Source: Thermosulfuriphilus ammonigenes (GTDB lineage Bacteria; Desulfobacterota; Thermodesulfobacteria; Thermodesulfobacteriales; ST65). From it: a stretch of 64,000 nt of DNA. Position 1 is the first letter of the stretch; every line of letters begins with the position of its first letter. The translations under genes were made by a program, and so were the position numbers. Under the pieces are notes generated by a model. The model saw only the letters and a list, made by a program, of their open reading frames with translations. It did no database searches and was not told the DNA's origin. Below, in pieces: positions 47,910 to 56,657 of this stretch. Location: assembly GCF_011207455.1 (NCBI RefSeq), contig NZ_CP048877.1, positions 550,576 through 614,575 of the forward strand, written 5' to 3'.

Positions 47910-47934
47910 GGTCACCTCCTCAAAAAACGCCGCT

Positions 47935-48276
47935 TTAACAAGTAAGGTGGAAGGCCCCGGCCACCTTTTTCTTCTCTTGCCAGAGACGATTGAACAGATC
48001 CACTGCTCGGCCCGTAGGTAAGGCCTCAAACTCAATGGCCTCGCGCTTTAGGGCCTCTTCCACTTCTGGGCTGAGGCTCATAGCCCCATAGGCACCGGTG
48101 CCGATAACCAAAAACTCCGGATGGGCCTGGAGAATATCGGCAATATCTTCAGAAAAGAGACGGTGCCCCTCCTTACGCCACCAGTTGGGAACCACCTGGC
48201 CGTTTATTACCTTTAGGTCTCGAGAATAGATTTTGCCGGCAATTTTCATCTGACCAAAGCTATAGGCCTCAATCAT
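47935..48276 (-). CDS. Mth938-like domain protein
   Basis: The 113-residue protein matches the Mth938/NDUFAF3-like small family, with the core FLVIGTGAYGAMSLSPEV. The family has no settled enzymatic role in bacteria. It follows the MgtC-type gene by nine bases. The ATG has GGAGGGGG just upstream. Confidence 0.85.
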   Translation of the reverse strand: MIEAYSFGQMKIAGKIYSRDLKVINGQVVPNWWRKEGHRLFSEDIADILQAHPEFLVIGTGAYGAMSLSPEVEEALKREAIEFEALPTGRAVDLFNRLWQEKKKVAGAFHLTC

Positions 48277-48285
48277 CGCCCCCTC

Positions 48286-49533
48286 CTAAAACCAGACTGT
48301 CAAAAGCCAGAGGACCCCGGAGACAAAGGCCAAAGCAAGCATGGTCGGCCCTCCGACCCTCAGGCCACCAAAGACCAAAGAATACAGCCCCTTGGCCAGA
48401 TTATTACTTATAGAGGCCACCACAATGGCCATTTCAATCTCCCGCTGCCCCACTGCCTGATATTTGCCCTGAATTATACCTAAAATGAAGGGGTCAATAT
48501 CTACAAACCCGATGATACTGGCCAGATAGTGAAGCCCGTATTCTCCGTAGCGTGAGAGCGTCCACCGGGTAATGGCCACCACGGCCACAAAAAGAATAGC
48601 AAAAAGGAGGGCCGCCGTCAGCTCAAGGGGGTTCTCTGGACGATCCGAGGGAGTACTCCGGGAAGGGCAGTGACAGAGTCTGTCAAGGATGAGACCGGCC
48701 AAACCGGCCAGGCCGGCCACAGCCAAAAAATAGGGGCTAAGGGTCAACCCCAGAGAAAGGTTGAAAAGGCTTACCAGAACCGCCAGACGAAGATACATGG
48801 CCCCGGTGGCCAGAACAATGGGGCCCACGGCCTGAGGGCCTTTAATCCTTCTGGCCATAACCACCGTGGTGGCCGTGGAGGAATACACGCCTCCCAGGAA
48901 GCCTGAGAGAAGAAGTCCTCTTACCGGGAAAACATAGGCCTGGATAAGATAGCTGGCATACGAGATAGAAGAGACCGCCACTACCGCCAGCCAAATCTGA
49001 TAAGGGCTTATCTCCAAATAGGGAATCTTTTCCCGGGGCAAAAGGGGAAGAACAACCCCGATCACCAACAGAAACTTGGAAAGGGTAAGAAGTTCTTCCT
49101 CAGGAAAGACCCGGGTCAGATAATGAAGGGTGGGTTTTGAATGGAGAAGAACCACTGTGGCTACAGTGATCCCTACCGGCCACCAGATGGGTTTCCCTAC
49201 CACCATGGGGCCCAAAGTGTAGGTGATAAAGGCTGCGGTCTCACTGGTTATCCCGGTACGGTCTGCAGACATCTTGCGCCAATAGCTAACCAAAAGCAGG
49301 GCTGCCAGGGCCACAAGCCCAATAACGTAGGGAAGCAAATGGACAGGATCCAGGATATAAAGAATGAGTCCCAGAATGCCTATAAGGGGAAAGGTCCTTA
49401 TCCCTCCGAAGTAGGGAACATCTTCCTCTTCTTTAGCCACCTTACGCAGGTGGTCTTCTTCCCTTTCCAGACCAATGATGAAAGAAAGGGCTAAAACAAC
49501 CAAAAAATCCCGCCAGAAAAAGGAAATATCCAC
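48286..49533 (-). CDS. MgtC/SapB family membrane protein with DUF4010 domain
   Basis: The 415-residue polytopic protein starts with the MgtC-like SFIIGLEREE segment and a following FPLIGILG. About ten membrane helices run on into the DUF4010-like region (YSSTATTVVMAR). Transport or magnesium-homeostasis roles are only inferred from the family. It overlaps the LarE stop codon by one base, so the two genes are coupled. Confidence 0.85.
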   Translation of the reverse strand: MDISFFWRDFLVVLALSFIIGLEREEDHLRKVAKEEEDVPYFGGIRTFPLIGILGLILYILDPVHLLPYVIGLVALAALLLVSYWRKMSADRTGITSETAAFITYTLGPMVVGKPIWWPVGITVATVVLLHSKPTLHYLTRVFPEEELLTLSKFLLVIGVVLPLLPREKIPYLEISPYQIWLAVVAVSSISYASYLIQAYVFPVRGLLLSGFLGGVYSSTATTVVMARRIKGPQAVGPIVLATGAMYLRLAVLVSLFNLSLGLTLSPYFLAVAGLAGLAGLILDRLCHCPSRSTPSDRPENPLELTAALLFAILFVAVVAITRWTLSRYGEYGLHYLASIIGFVDIDPFILGIIQGKYQAVGQREIEMAIVVASISNNLAKGLYSLVFGGLRVGGPTMLALAFVSGVLWLLTVWF

Positions 49534-50324
49534 TATTCCTCTTTCTTGAGTTTGCGTCTCCAGCCTTCAAGATCAAGGCTCACATATTTAAACCCCACCC
49601 TTTTAACCTCATAGACTATCTCATCGGCCAGGTTAATAAGACGGGCAAAATCTTCCCTGAGGACTTCTATTCTGGCCAGCTCGCCGTGATAGCGGACCCT
49701 TAAGGTCTGAAATCCAAAAGGCAAAAGTCTCTCTTCGGCCTCAGCCACCATATCAAGGGCCGTCCGACTGATGGGAACTCCGGTAGGAATGCGGGTGGCC
49801 AAACATGGCCCCGAAAACCGATAGGGAGGAGACATCTCCATAAGGGAAAATGATCGAAGGATCTCGTCTTTGTCTAGGCCGGCCTCAAGGAGAGGGGTCT
49901 TTACTCCCAGCTCCCGGATGGCCTCCAGCCCTGGCCGGTCCTCCTGGAGATCATCTGCCTGGGTTCCATCTACCAGGGTCCGGAAACCTCTTTCTCGGGC
50001 CAGATTCAGAAGGTGGCCATACATGTTTCGTTTGCAATAGTAACAGCGGCGGGAGTCATTGCGGACAAACTCCAGCCACCTTAGGTGATCAAGCTCAAGG
50101 TAAGTGTGGTTAACCCCCCAGCGATCAGCCCAGGCCCGGGCCGCCTCGGGAGCTCCCCTCCGAGAGATAGGAGAAACCACCGTAACCGCCAGAAGCTTAT
50201 CACGCGGGAGCACTCCAGCAGCCACCTTCAGGACAAAGGCGCTATCGATTCCTCCAGAAAAGGCTAAGACTAAAGGGGCCAGCCGAAGGAGGCTTTCCTT
50301 TAGGGCCGCAATCTTTTGAACCAG
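49533..50324 (-). CDS. larE: LarE-like ATP-dependent sulfur transferase, non-canonical start
   Basis: The adenine nucleotide alpha hydrolase (PP-loop) protein has the signature AFSGGIDSAF and the later RCYYC and GPCLATRIP motifs. The three cysteines are consistent with a cluster- or sulfur-carrying LarE. LarE inserts sulfur into the nickel-pincer cofactor; other members of the family are known only by domain. No ATG, GTG or TTG occurs in frame between an upstream stop at 50385-50387 and the SGGIDS motif. The 50324 start is a CTG, and an ATT at 50312 is also possible, so the start is uncertain. It follows the DUF39 gene directly. Confidence 0.78.
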   Translation of the reverse strand: MVQKIAALKESLLRLAPLVLAFSGGIDSAFVLKVAAGVLPRDKLLAVTVVSPISRRGAPEAARAWADRWGVNHTYLELDHLRWLEFVRNDSRRCYYCKRNMYGHLLNLARERGFRTLVDGTQADDLQEDRPGLEAIRELGVKTPLLEAGLDKDEILRSFSLMEMSPPYRFSGPCLATRIPTGVPISRTALDMVAEAEERLLPFGFQTLRVRYHGELARIEVLREDFARLINLADEIVYEVKRVGFKYVSLDLEGWRRKLKKEE

Positions 50325-50343
50325 AAGCTGGTCTCTGGCCGAG

Positions 50344-51567
50344 TTATTCTTCCTCAGCTTCCTTGGCCCCCTTCTGGTTGTTGTTTAGTAAAGATGGGCT
50401 GGCCGGAGCCGGGATAGGCTCCTGGGGCTCAGAGAGGAGAAATTTTCCCTCTTTTATCCATCCCTTAAGGATTTCGGCAATTTCCCTGGCCCTTACGTAG
50501 CTTGACACCGGCACCGTGGGGACATCCTTGCCCAGAACCCGGATGCTGCCACTGCGAAGCTCCGCATAGGAGACCTCGCCATAGTTACGTTTGATGCCAT
50601 TGGGATAGTCATAGCCATAGTCCACTATCTGGGTAAAAATCTCCTCGTCAGAGACTCCGGTCCAGGAGGCAATCTCTTCATTAAGGATGGGGATGGGGAC
50701 CCCAATGCCTACACTCAAAGAACAGCCATAGCCCAACATACTCACTCCCATGATCCAGCGGGGGCTCATCTCCTTCAGGTTACCCATGACCATCAAAGTC
50801 CCTGCTGGTCTTTTAGGGACGCCCTTGTTGGTCCGAGGAACATCAGGATTGTGCTGGGTCCCGTACCAAACGATATAGCCCTGGGCCCCGCCCAGAAATA
50901 TCCTCGTCCCTAGCCCCATGGTCCGATAATAGGGATCATTCATAAGAGGTGATAGCTGCCCGGCAGTGGCATAGTTGGCGTTTCCGGCTCGAGGACGCAG
51001 GACTCCCATATAGGTGTAGATAGTTCGTTCGGAGAGATTTATGGCGCAGTTGTAGTTCTGATAGGCATTGCGGGGGTTACAAAGCACCGCATAGGGGAGA
51101 TCGGCCAGGGTAATCTCCTTCTCCAGATACTTTCGGGGATAACAGTGGGTCCCGTAGGCCTCAGCCCGAAGAAGGAGCTTCTTGCCAGCCACCAGATCCT
51201 CAATCACGTGCCCTCCCCCATAACGGAACTCTCCCGGATAGACCTTGTTAAGGGGGTCATCTTCGGATGGTTCTGTGGCTCCGATGTAGATATCTACCGC
51301 CGCTAGGCCGGCATAGGCCGGAACCCCATTGATCCAGACCCGATGGGCCTTGATGGTCGGCACAGAATGGCCAAAGTTGATAAAGGCTCCCGAAGAGCAC
51401 ATGGGTGAGAAGGTCCCGGTAGTGACGACGTCCACCTCCTTGGCCGCCTTAACCGGCCCCTCGGTCTTGACGATGTCTATCATTTCCTCCGCCGTAACCA
51501 CCACGGCCTTACCCTCTCTTATCCGCTGATTAATCTCAGCTATGGTCTTCTCTACCTTGTAGGCCAT
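50344..51567 (-). CDS. Homocysteine biosynthesis protein (DUF39 family)
   Basis: The 407-residue protein matches the DUF39/HcyBio family that makes homocysteine from aspartate semialdehyde and a sulfur source in methanogens and some sulfate reducers. It has the CSSGAFINFGH segment with the conserved Cys near residue 57, the CYPRKYLEKEITLADLP segment, and a GYGCSLSVGIG glycine-rich motif. The NIL/ferredoxin partner of the archaeal system is not adjacent. It is separated from the ion permease by 60 bases. Confidence 0.86.
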   Translation of the reverse strand: MAYKVEKTIAEINQRIREGKAVVVTAEEMIDIVKTEGPVKAAKEVDVVTTGTFSPMCSSGAFINFGHSVPTIKAHRVWINGVPAYAGLAAVDIYIGATEPSEDDPLNKVYPGEFRYGGGHVIEDLVAGKKLLLRAEAYGTHCYPRKYLEKEITLADLPYAVLCNPRNAYQNYNCAINLSERTIYTYMGVLRPRAGNANYATAGQLSPLMNDPYYRTMGLGTRIFLGGAQGYIVWYGTQHNPDVPRTNKGVPKRPAGTLMVMGNLKEMSPRWIMGVSMLGYGCSLSVGIGVPIPILNEEIASWTGVSDEEIFTQIVDYGYDYPNGIKRNYGEVSYAELRSGSIRVLGKDVPTVPVSSYVRAREIAEILKGWIKEGKFLLSEPQEPIPAPASPSLLNNNQKGAKEAEEE

Positions 51568-51627
51568 AAGGACCTCCTCATCTAACGGTTTGGCCTATCA
51601 TAGGCCAGCAGAGACATTTTTCAATAC

Positions 51628-52692
51628 TCAATAAAGCAACCAGAAAAGACCACTTCCTAAAGCAAAAAACAAATAGCCCCAGAGATGAAAAAGGAGAAGA
51701 AAGTGCCCCTGAGAAGAGGATTGTTTAAGATAGAAGCGAAAGGCAATAAGATTGGCCAGAGAGCCGACAAGGCTTCCGAAACCTCCCACATTAACACCCC
51801 ACAGAAGGGCCGGCCACTGGCGAGTAAAATCGGCCCCCAGAAGGGCCGCCGGCACATTGCTAATAAGCTGGCTGGAGAAGGCAGCCATCCAGAAGACGTG
51901 ATCTATCTCTTTAATGGAAGATTTCAGGACAAAGGCCAAATTATCAGTAAGGCCAAAAAAACAAAGAAAGGTCAGCAAAAGAAAATAATCAATCTTAATG
52001 ACTCGATAATCTAAAAAGACAGCCAGGGCCAATACAATCCAGCCTAGCCAAAGGGGAAAAATCTTTAAAATTGTAACCACAAGGGCCAGAAAAAGCCCCA
52101 AATAAATTCCGATGGATTGATTAAATTGAACGTCCCGACAGGCCTCAAACCTCAACCCCCTGAGAAAGATGAGACCAAGGATCAAAAGAAGACCCCCGCA
52201 GACTATACTCAAAGGGGCTATGGTCTTTAGGAAGGCCCCTGGATGAAGATCATAAAACCAGTAAATGAATAAGTTTTGCGGATTGCCAAACGGGCTGAGA
52301 GAAGAACCTGCGTTAGCGGCAATAGCTAGATAGACAATTAAGAGGGCCTTCCTTTGGCTCTGACAACGAAGGGCCACAGGGAGAGTCGCCATAAGGGCCA
52401 CATCATTGGTGACCACCATGGAAAGGAAAAAGGTAGCCCCTAACAATTTGAGGCCCGAGGCATCTCCTCCAAGGAAACCGGTCATGACTTCAAAGAAGCC
52501 GGCCTCCTCTAAACCCCTTATGAGGGCCAAAAAGACAGCCAGAACAAAAATGATCTCAAAGTCTTCCGGGCTGTAAGACGGCAATCTCCTTAATATCAAG
52601 GAGCTTAAGATTAAGCCGGTAAAAGAGGCGGTTAAGATCCATTCTCTGATCAGAAACTCAAGGAGCTGATTCCTGGAGGGGATCGCCCTCAA
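51628..52692 (-). CDS. ArsB/NhaD/SLC13-like ion transporter
   Basis: The 354-residue hydrophobic protein has about ten membrane helices and two repeat-like motifs, SPFGNPQNL and SNVPAA, that place it in the ion transporter superfamily with SLC13/ArsB/NhaD. Substrate could be arsenite, sodium, citrate or sulfate; none is shown by the sequence. It follows the CBS-ACT gene by five bases. Confidence 0.8.
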   Translation of the reverse strand: MRAIPSRNQLLEFLIREWILTASFTGLILSSLILRRLPSYSPEDFEIIFVLAVFLALIRGLEEAGFFEVMTGFLGGDASGLKLLGATFFLSMVVTNDVALMATLPVALRCQSQRKALLIVYLAIAANAGSSLSPFGNPQNLFIYWFYDLHPGAFLKTIAPLSIVCGGLLLILGLIFLRGLRFEACRDVQFNQSIGIYLGLFLALVVTILKIFPLWLGWIVLALAVFLDYRVIKIDYFLLLTFLCFFGLTDNLAFVLKSSIKEIDHVFWMAAFSSQLISNVPAALLGADFTRQWPALLWGVNVGGFGSLVGSLANLIAFRFYLKQSSSQGHFLLLFHLWGYLFFALGSGLFWLLY

Positions 52693-52697
52693 GGGGG

Positions 52698-53303
52698 TTA
52701 CTCCAGAACAGAGATAACCCTGTGTCCGGCCTCTTCCAGGGCGGAAACTATAGGTCTGAGGTCGCAGGTCTCAAGACGAATATAGTGAACCTTTTCAAAA
52801 GGGGGTTGGGTATCCATACCGATAGAGATGATCTCTACCCCAAAGGAACGAATAATCTGGACAATCTCTTCAAAAGAACCTTCCTTCGTTGCCGGAATAA
52901 CGTCGATCCGGGAGCTCTGACGCAGAAGGCCCATGAGCTCTACAAAGGCCGCCAGAAGGTCCGTCACCGTGATAATACCCACCAGATTTCCCTCATTGGT
53001 TACCACCGGAAGACCGCCTATTTTATGGCGGTAAATTATCCTGGCTGCCTCTTCTACAGAATCGTCAGGGGAGATGGTGATGGGGTCTTTTATCATTACG
53101 TCACCGATGTTCATCTTGGAGACCATGGCCGGAAAGAGAAATTGCCTAATGTCGCTCTCGGTAATAAATCCGACCATTTGGCCCTCTTTTACCACCGGCA
53201 GGTGTCTGATGGCATGGACCTTCATTAGCTGAATGGCCTCCTCGATGGAGGACTCTGGGGAGATGGTAACCAGTTCCTTAACCATCCAGTTTTTGACCTT
53301 CAC
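52698..53303 (-). CDS. CBS-domain and ACT-domain protein (AcuB-like)
   Basis: The 201-residue protein has two CBS motifs (KVKNWMVKELVTISPESS and GDVMIKDPITISPDDS) and a C-terminal ACT-like part with IRSFGVEIISIGMD. CBS pairs bind adenosine nucleotides and ACT domains bind small ligands. The ligands are unknown, but the adjacent regulator and permease suggest a nutrient sensor role. Confidence 0.85.
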   Translation of the reverse strand: MKVKNWMVKELVTISPESSIEEAIQLMKVHAIRHLPVVKEGQMVGFITESDIRQFLFPAMVSKMNIGDVMIKDPITISPDDSVEEAARIIYRHKIGGLPVVTNEGNLVGIITVTDLLAAFVELMGLLRQSSRIDVIPATKEGSFEEIVQIIRSFGVEIISIGMDTQPPFEKVHYIRLETCDLRPIVSALEEAGHRVISVLE

Positions 53304-53332
53304 GGCAGACTCCTTAACCTGGCCTTAGGTCT

Positions 53333-54673
53333 TTAGAGTTTAATATCATAGGCCTTTATTTTGTAGTGAAGAGTCCTCAGAGAGATCCCTAAAAGCTCCG
53401 CGGCCCGGCGGCGATGCCCCCCGGTCTTTTTAAGGGCGGCCTCAATGGCCCGCCGTTCGATCTCTTTAAGGTTGGCTGCCGGAATCTCCCCGGGTTCTAA
53501 AGAATCATCTTTTAATGATCCCTGGCCGGGATTCAGTCTCAGGACCCCATCACGACTTAAGATAACGGCCCGCTCCAAGATATTACGCAGTTCTCTGATG
53601 TTTCCCGGAAACGAATAGTTTTTAAGGGCCTTCAGGCCCTCCGGGTCTATGTCTTTTATCTCCTTGCCCAGCTCCGTTGTTATCTCTTTGAGCAAATACT
53701 GGATGATAACCGGCAAGGCCTGGATTCTCTCCCTTAAGGGGGGAATCTCTAAAGGAAAGACGTTAAGACGAAAGAAAAGATCCTCCCGAAACCGACCTTC
53801 CCTGACCATCTTGGTCAGGTCGCGATTGGTGGCGGCGATGAGTCTTACATCAACCTTGAGGGTGGAGAGCCCCCCCAAGCGCTCAAAGGTACCATCCTGA
53901 AGGACCCGCAAGAGTTTAGCCTGGGCTCCGGCAGGAAGTTCGGCCACCTCATCTAGAAAGACAGCCCCCCCGTCGGCCAGCTCAAAACGCCCCTTCTTTC
54001 CCCTTACGGCCCCGGTAAAGGCCCCCTTCTCATAGCCAAAAAGTTCGGCCTCAAGGAGGTTTTCGGGCAGGGCGGCGCAGTTTATCTCCACAAAGGGACC
54101 CTCACGTCCAGAAAGCTCATGGATAACCCTGGCCACCAGAGTCTTACCGGTACCGGACTCTCCCAGAAGAAGCACTGTAGCCTTGGTAGGGGCAACGGCC
54201 CGAATATCCTCAAGGAGAGGTTCCATACCGGCAAAGACAATTTCAAGAGGGGGAAGACCAGCAGACCCGGCCTTAAGGGCCAGGTTCTCCCGCAGGAGAC
54301 GATACCTTTCATAGGCCTTGGCTACCACCGCCCGCAACTCATCGGGGCTAGAAAGGGGCTTGCTCAGGTAGTCCAGAGCCCCATCCTTCATGGCCCTGAC
54401 GGCTGACTCCACCGATCCAAAGGCGGTAATGACGATGAAATCAATCTCCGGGTGCTCGCGTCTGACTCTCTCCATAAGCTGGTGACCGTCTATTTCCGGC
54501 ATTTTGAGATCAGTGATCACCAGATGGGGCAGAAAGTGGGCGATAAGCTTAAGGGCCTCCCGGGCCTCGGAGGCCTTCCTGACATTGTAGCCCTCCTCAC
54601 GAAGGATACTTACCAGGAGGTTGAGAAACGAGGGCTCATCGTCCACCACCAGGATGCGATAATTTTCCTTCAC
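53333..54673 (-). CDS. Sigma-54-dependent response regulator (AtoC/NtrC-like)
   Basis: The roughly 446-residue regulator starts at GTG 54673, with AGGAGG just upstream, and overlaps the kinase by 38 bases. Visible are a receiver (ILVVDDE, DLKMPEIDG), AAA+ motifs GESGTGKT and GAFTGA, and a C-terminal Fis-type helix-turn-helix (RRAAELLGISLRTLHYKI). It should activate a sigma-54 promoter, which may belong to neighbours such as the CBS-ACT or permease genes. Confidence 0.9.
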   Translation of the reverse strand: MKENYRILVVDDEPSFLNLLVSILREEGYNVRKASEAREALKLIAHFLPHLVITDLKMPEIDGHQLMERVRREHPEIDFIVITAFGSVESAVRAMKDGALDYLSKPLSSPDELRAVVAKAYERYRLLRENLALKAGSAGLPPLEIVFAGMEPLLEDIRAVAPTKATVLLLGESGTGKTLVARVIHELSGREGPFVEINCAALPENLLEAELFGYEKGAFTGAVRGKKGRFELADGGAVFLDEVAELPAGAQAKLLRVLQDGTFERLGGLSTLKVDVRLIAATNRDLTKMVREGRFREDLFFRLNVFPLEIPPLRERIQALPVIIQYLLKEITTELGKEIKDIDPEGLKALKNYSFPGNIRELRNILERAVILSRDGVLRLNPGQGSLKDDSLEPGEIPAANLKEIERRAIEAALKKTGGHRRRAAELLGISLRTLHYKIKAYDIKL

Positions 54674-56000
54674 CGTCCTCCTTGGCCTCCATCTCGGGCA
54701 GACTAAGCTCAAAGAAGGTGCATTCTTCCTTTCTATATACAGTAATTTGGCCCCCTAGGACACCGGCCAGTCTTTTAACAATAGCCAGGCCGAGGCCACT
54801 TCCCTTGGCCTTGGTGGTAAAAAAGGGTTCGAAAATCTCCCCTGCTCTCTGGGAGTCAATCCCCGGCCCGCTGTCGCCAACAGAGATGATAATGTGTCCT
54901 GAGGCCCGACGGAGAGCGACTATAATCCTCCCCCCAGGAGAGATGGCCTCAAGGGCATTGGTCAGAAGATTAAAAAGGATTTGCTTGACTTTTTCAGGGT
55001 CAGTGATCGTTCGAATCTCTTCCAGACTTTCTTCAAGTTGAGGAGTCTTCTCCTCCCAGACCTCCGAACAAGTAAAAGAACGAACCGTCTCCCTGACCAA
55101 GGAGGTAAGATCCACCTCTTGGGGCTTTAACGGGCTAGGACGAGCATAGGTCAAAAGATCCCTGGTAAGCTGTTCCAGCCTTGAGGCCTCAGAGACGATG
55201 GTGGCCAGATCGGCCTGCATCTCCACCAGGGCCTCTGGGGTCAGGGGGCGAGTGCCAAAAATGGCCCGTCCCAGTCTTTCTCTCATAAGTTGGGCAAATC
55301 CCTTAATGCTTCCCAAAGGATTTCTGATCTCATGGGCCAATACCGCCGCCAGTTGCCCCAGGGCAGCCAGATGCCGGGCCTGCCTCATCTCCTCAGCCAG
55401 CCTCTCGCCCCGCAGCCAGGAACGATACCCCATTATCCCCAGAAGCCAGGTTATTAAAACCGAGGCCCCCATGAGCATTCCCTGAAGGCGGGCCTGACGA
55501 ACAATCCATCGGGCCGGATAGGTATGAAGGGCCACTCGCAAGACATAGTAGGGGCCCTTAGTCCCACCCTGAAGATGAACTGGGAGGTCAAAGACAAAAA
55601 CCATCTCACCTGTCTGAAGACGTAAAAAATGGCTTACCGGCCGTCGCTCTTCAAATACTTTAGAAATAGTCGGATCCCGGTATTCCTCTTCAATAAGGTT
55701 GGGGTTGGAATGAAGGAGGATCTCCCCATCAGCATCATAGAGGGCCAAAAAGGCCAGATCGTCCCAGCGGCCACTGCGGAGAATCTCCTCAAAAAGGACT
55801 ACATTATCGATACCCTCGCGATGAAGAAGGAACTCCACCCCAATGGCAATATCCACGGCCCGGGTGGCCAAAAGATCCTGAGAAGCCCGCAGGGATAAAC
55901 GATAAGAGCTATAGATGGCTGCCCCCATGGCGATGGTGAAGAAGAAAAGAAGCCCTAACAGGAAAAGAAGCGTGCGTCTGGAAGGTTCAGTAAATGACAT
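54636..56000 (-). CDS. Membrane sensor histidine kinase
   Basis: The 454-residue kinase has a first membrane helix (about residues 10-32), an extracytoplasmic sensing domain of about 140 residues, a second helix, and a kinase core with HEIRNPL, NALEAI and DSGPGID/GLGLAI motifs. It lies 12 bases after the OB-like protein and overlaps its regulator, an arrangement similar to ZraS/AtoS systems. Its signal is unknown. Confidence 0.9.
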   Translation of the reverse strand: MSFTEPSRRTLLFLLGLLFFFTIAMGAAIYSSYRLSLRASQDLLATRAVDIAIGVEFLLHREGIDNVVLFEEILRSGRWDDLAFLALYDADGEILLHSNPNLIEEEYRDPTISKVFEERRPVSHFLRLQTGEMVFVFDLPVHLQGGTKGPYYVLRVALHTYPARWIVRQARLQGMLMGASVLITWLLGIMGYRSWLRGERLAEEMRQARHLAALGQLAAVLAHEIRNPLGSIKGFAQLMRERLGRAIFGTRPLTPEALVEMQADLATIVSEASRLEQLTRDLLTYARPSPLKPQEVDLTSLVRETVRSFTCSEVWEEKTPQLEESLEEIRTITDPEKVKQILFNLLTNALEAISPGGRIIVALRRASGHIIISVGDSGPGIDSQRAGEIFEPFFTTKAKGSGLGLAIVKRLAGVLGGQITVYRKEECTFFELSLPEMEAKEDGEGKLSHPGGGR

Positions 56001-56012
56001 AGCCCAAGAGGA

Positions 56013-56414
56013 TTAGCGTCCCCATAGAGGCCGGCCGGTCTCATCTCGAAGGTAAAATTTTTTTTGGTGCCAGCGGACAACCCGACCCAAGATGTATATC
56101 CGACCATCCTTTCCAAAGACCTTTGAGCCGGTGATCTGAAGTCGGTCTCCAGGGCGTGGTCTAAGCCCTAACTTTTTGCTAAACCATCGCGGGCCCAAGA
56201 TAAGTCGATAGGTCTTGTCTTCTACCTTAAGGACGAGTTTATTCCCCGGTAGAATATCGACCACCTGGCCTTCTAAGGTAATCTCCGTGTTGACATCATA
56301 GCCTTTAAAGGGCTGAGCCCCGGCAACAAGGGGAGTAAGGAGGAACAAAATAACCCCCAAAATGCCCAAGACGCATACAGTCAACCTGCCCGTGTATCTA
56401 TCTTTAGCACCCAT
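56013..56414 (-). CDS. Exported small protein, possible OB-like fold
   Basis: The 133-residue protein starts at ATG 56414; an open frame from 56483 would add a non-homologous N-terminus. It opens with a hydrophobic export segment (about residues 10-35) ending VAGA. The remainder is short beta-rich sequence with a GDRLQITGSKVF motif, resembling OB-fold or DUF5666-like periplasmic proteins. No function can be named. It is first in the operon ahead of the sensor kinase, which hints at a signal-related periplasmic role. Confidence 0.6.
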   Translation of the reverse strand: MGAKDRYTGRLTVCVLGILGVILFLLTPLVAGAQPFKGYDVNTEITLEGQVVDILPGNKLVLKVEDKTYRLILGPRWFSKKLGLRPRPGDRLQITGSKVFGKDGRIYILGRVVRWHQKKFYLRDETGRPLWGR

Positions 56415-56600
56415 GGGAGGCCTCTCTCCGGAAGTCGGTCTTTGGCTAAAACCCAAACAGAAAACATTCATAATTTGTGCCACAGTTTGGGGAAAATCAT
56501 TTTTCCCCCATCAGGCCTGTCTCCGGGAGATTTTACTTTAAGCTGGTCCTTTAAAGGAAGAGAATATTTTTGCACCTCTTGATGACAGATGCAGTCTTCG

Positions 56601-56630
56601 TTGACTCTCTGATCTGTTTAGGATTATATT
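56601..56630 (+). promoter_or_regulatory. Sigma-70-type promoter of carAB
   Basis: TTGACT (56601-56606) and TATATT (56625-56630) are spaced 18 bases, or 17 if TTATAT is used. They resemble the -35/-10 consensus. Transcription would begin near 56637, about 20 bases before the carA ATG at 56658. The 56484-56657 gap contains no gene. Confidence 0.65.
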
Positions 56631-56657
56631 GCCCCGACCTCTCTAAAAGGAGGCTCC

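Noticed and set aside
51627-51857. Small minus-strand open frame inside the ion permease gene
   Set aside because: It lies inside the permease gene in another frame and contains no conserved sequence.
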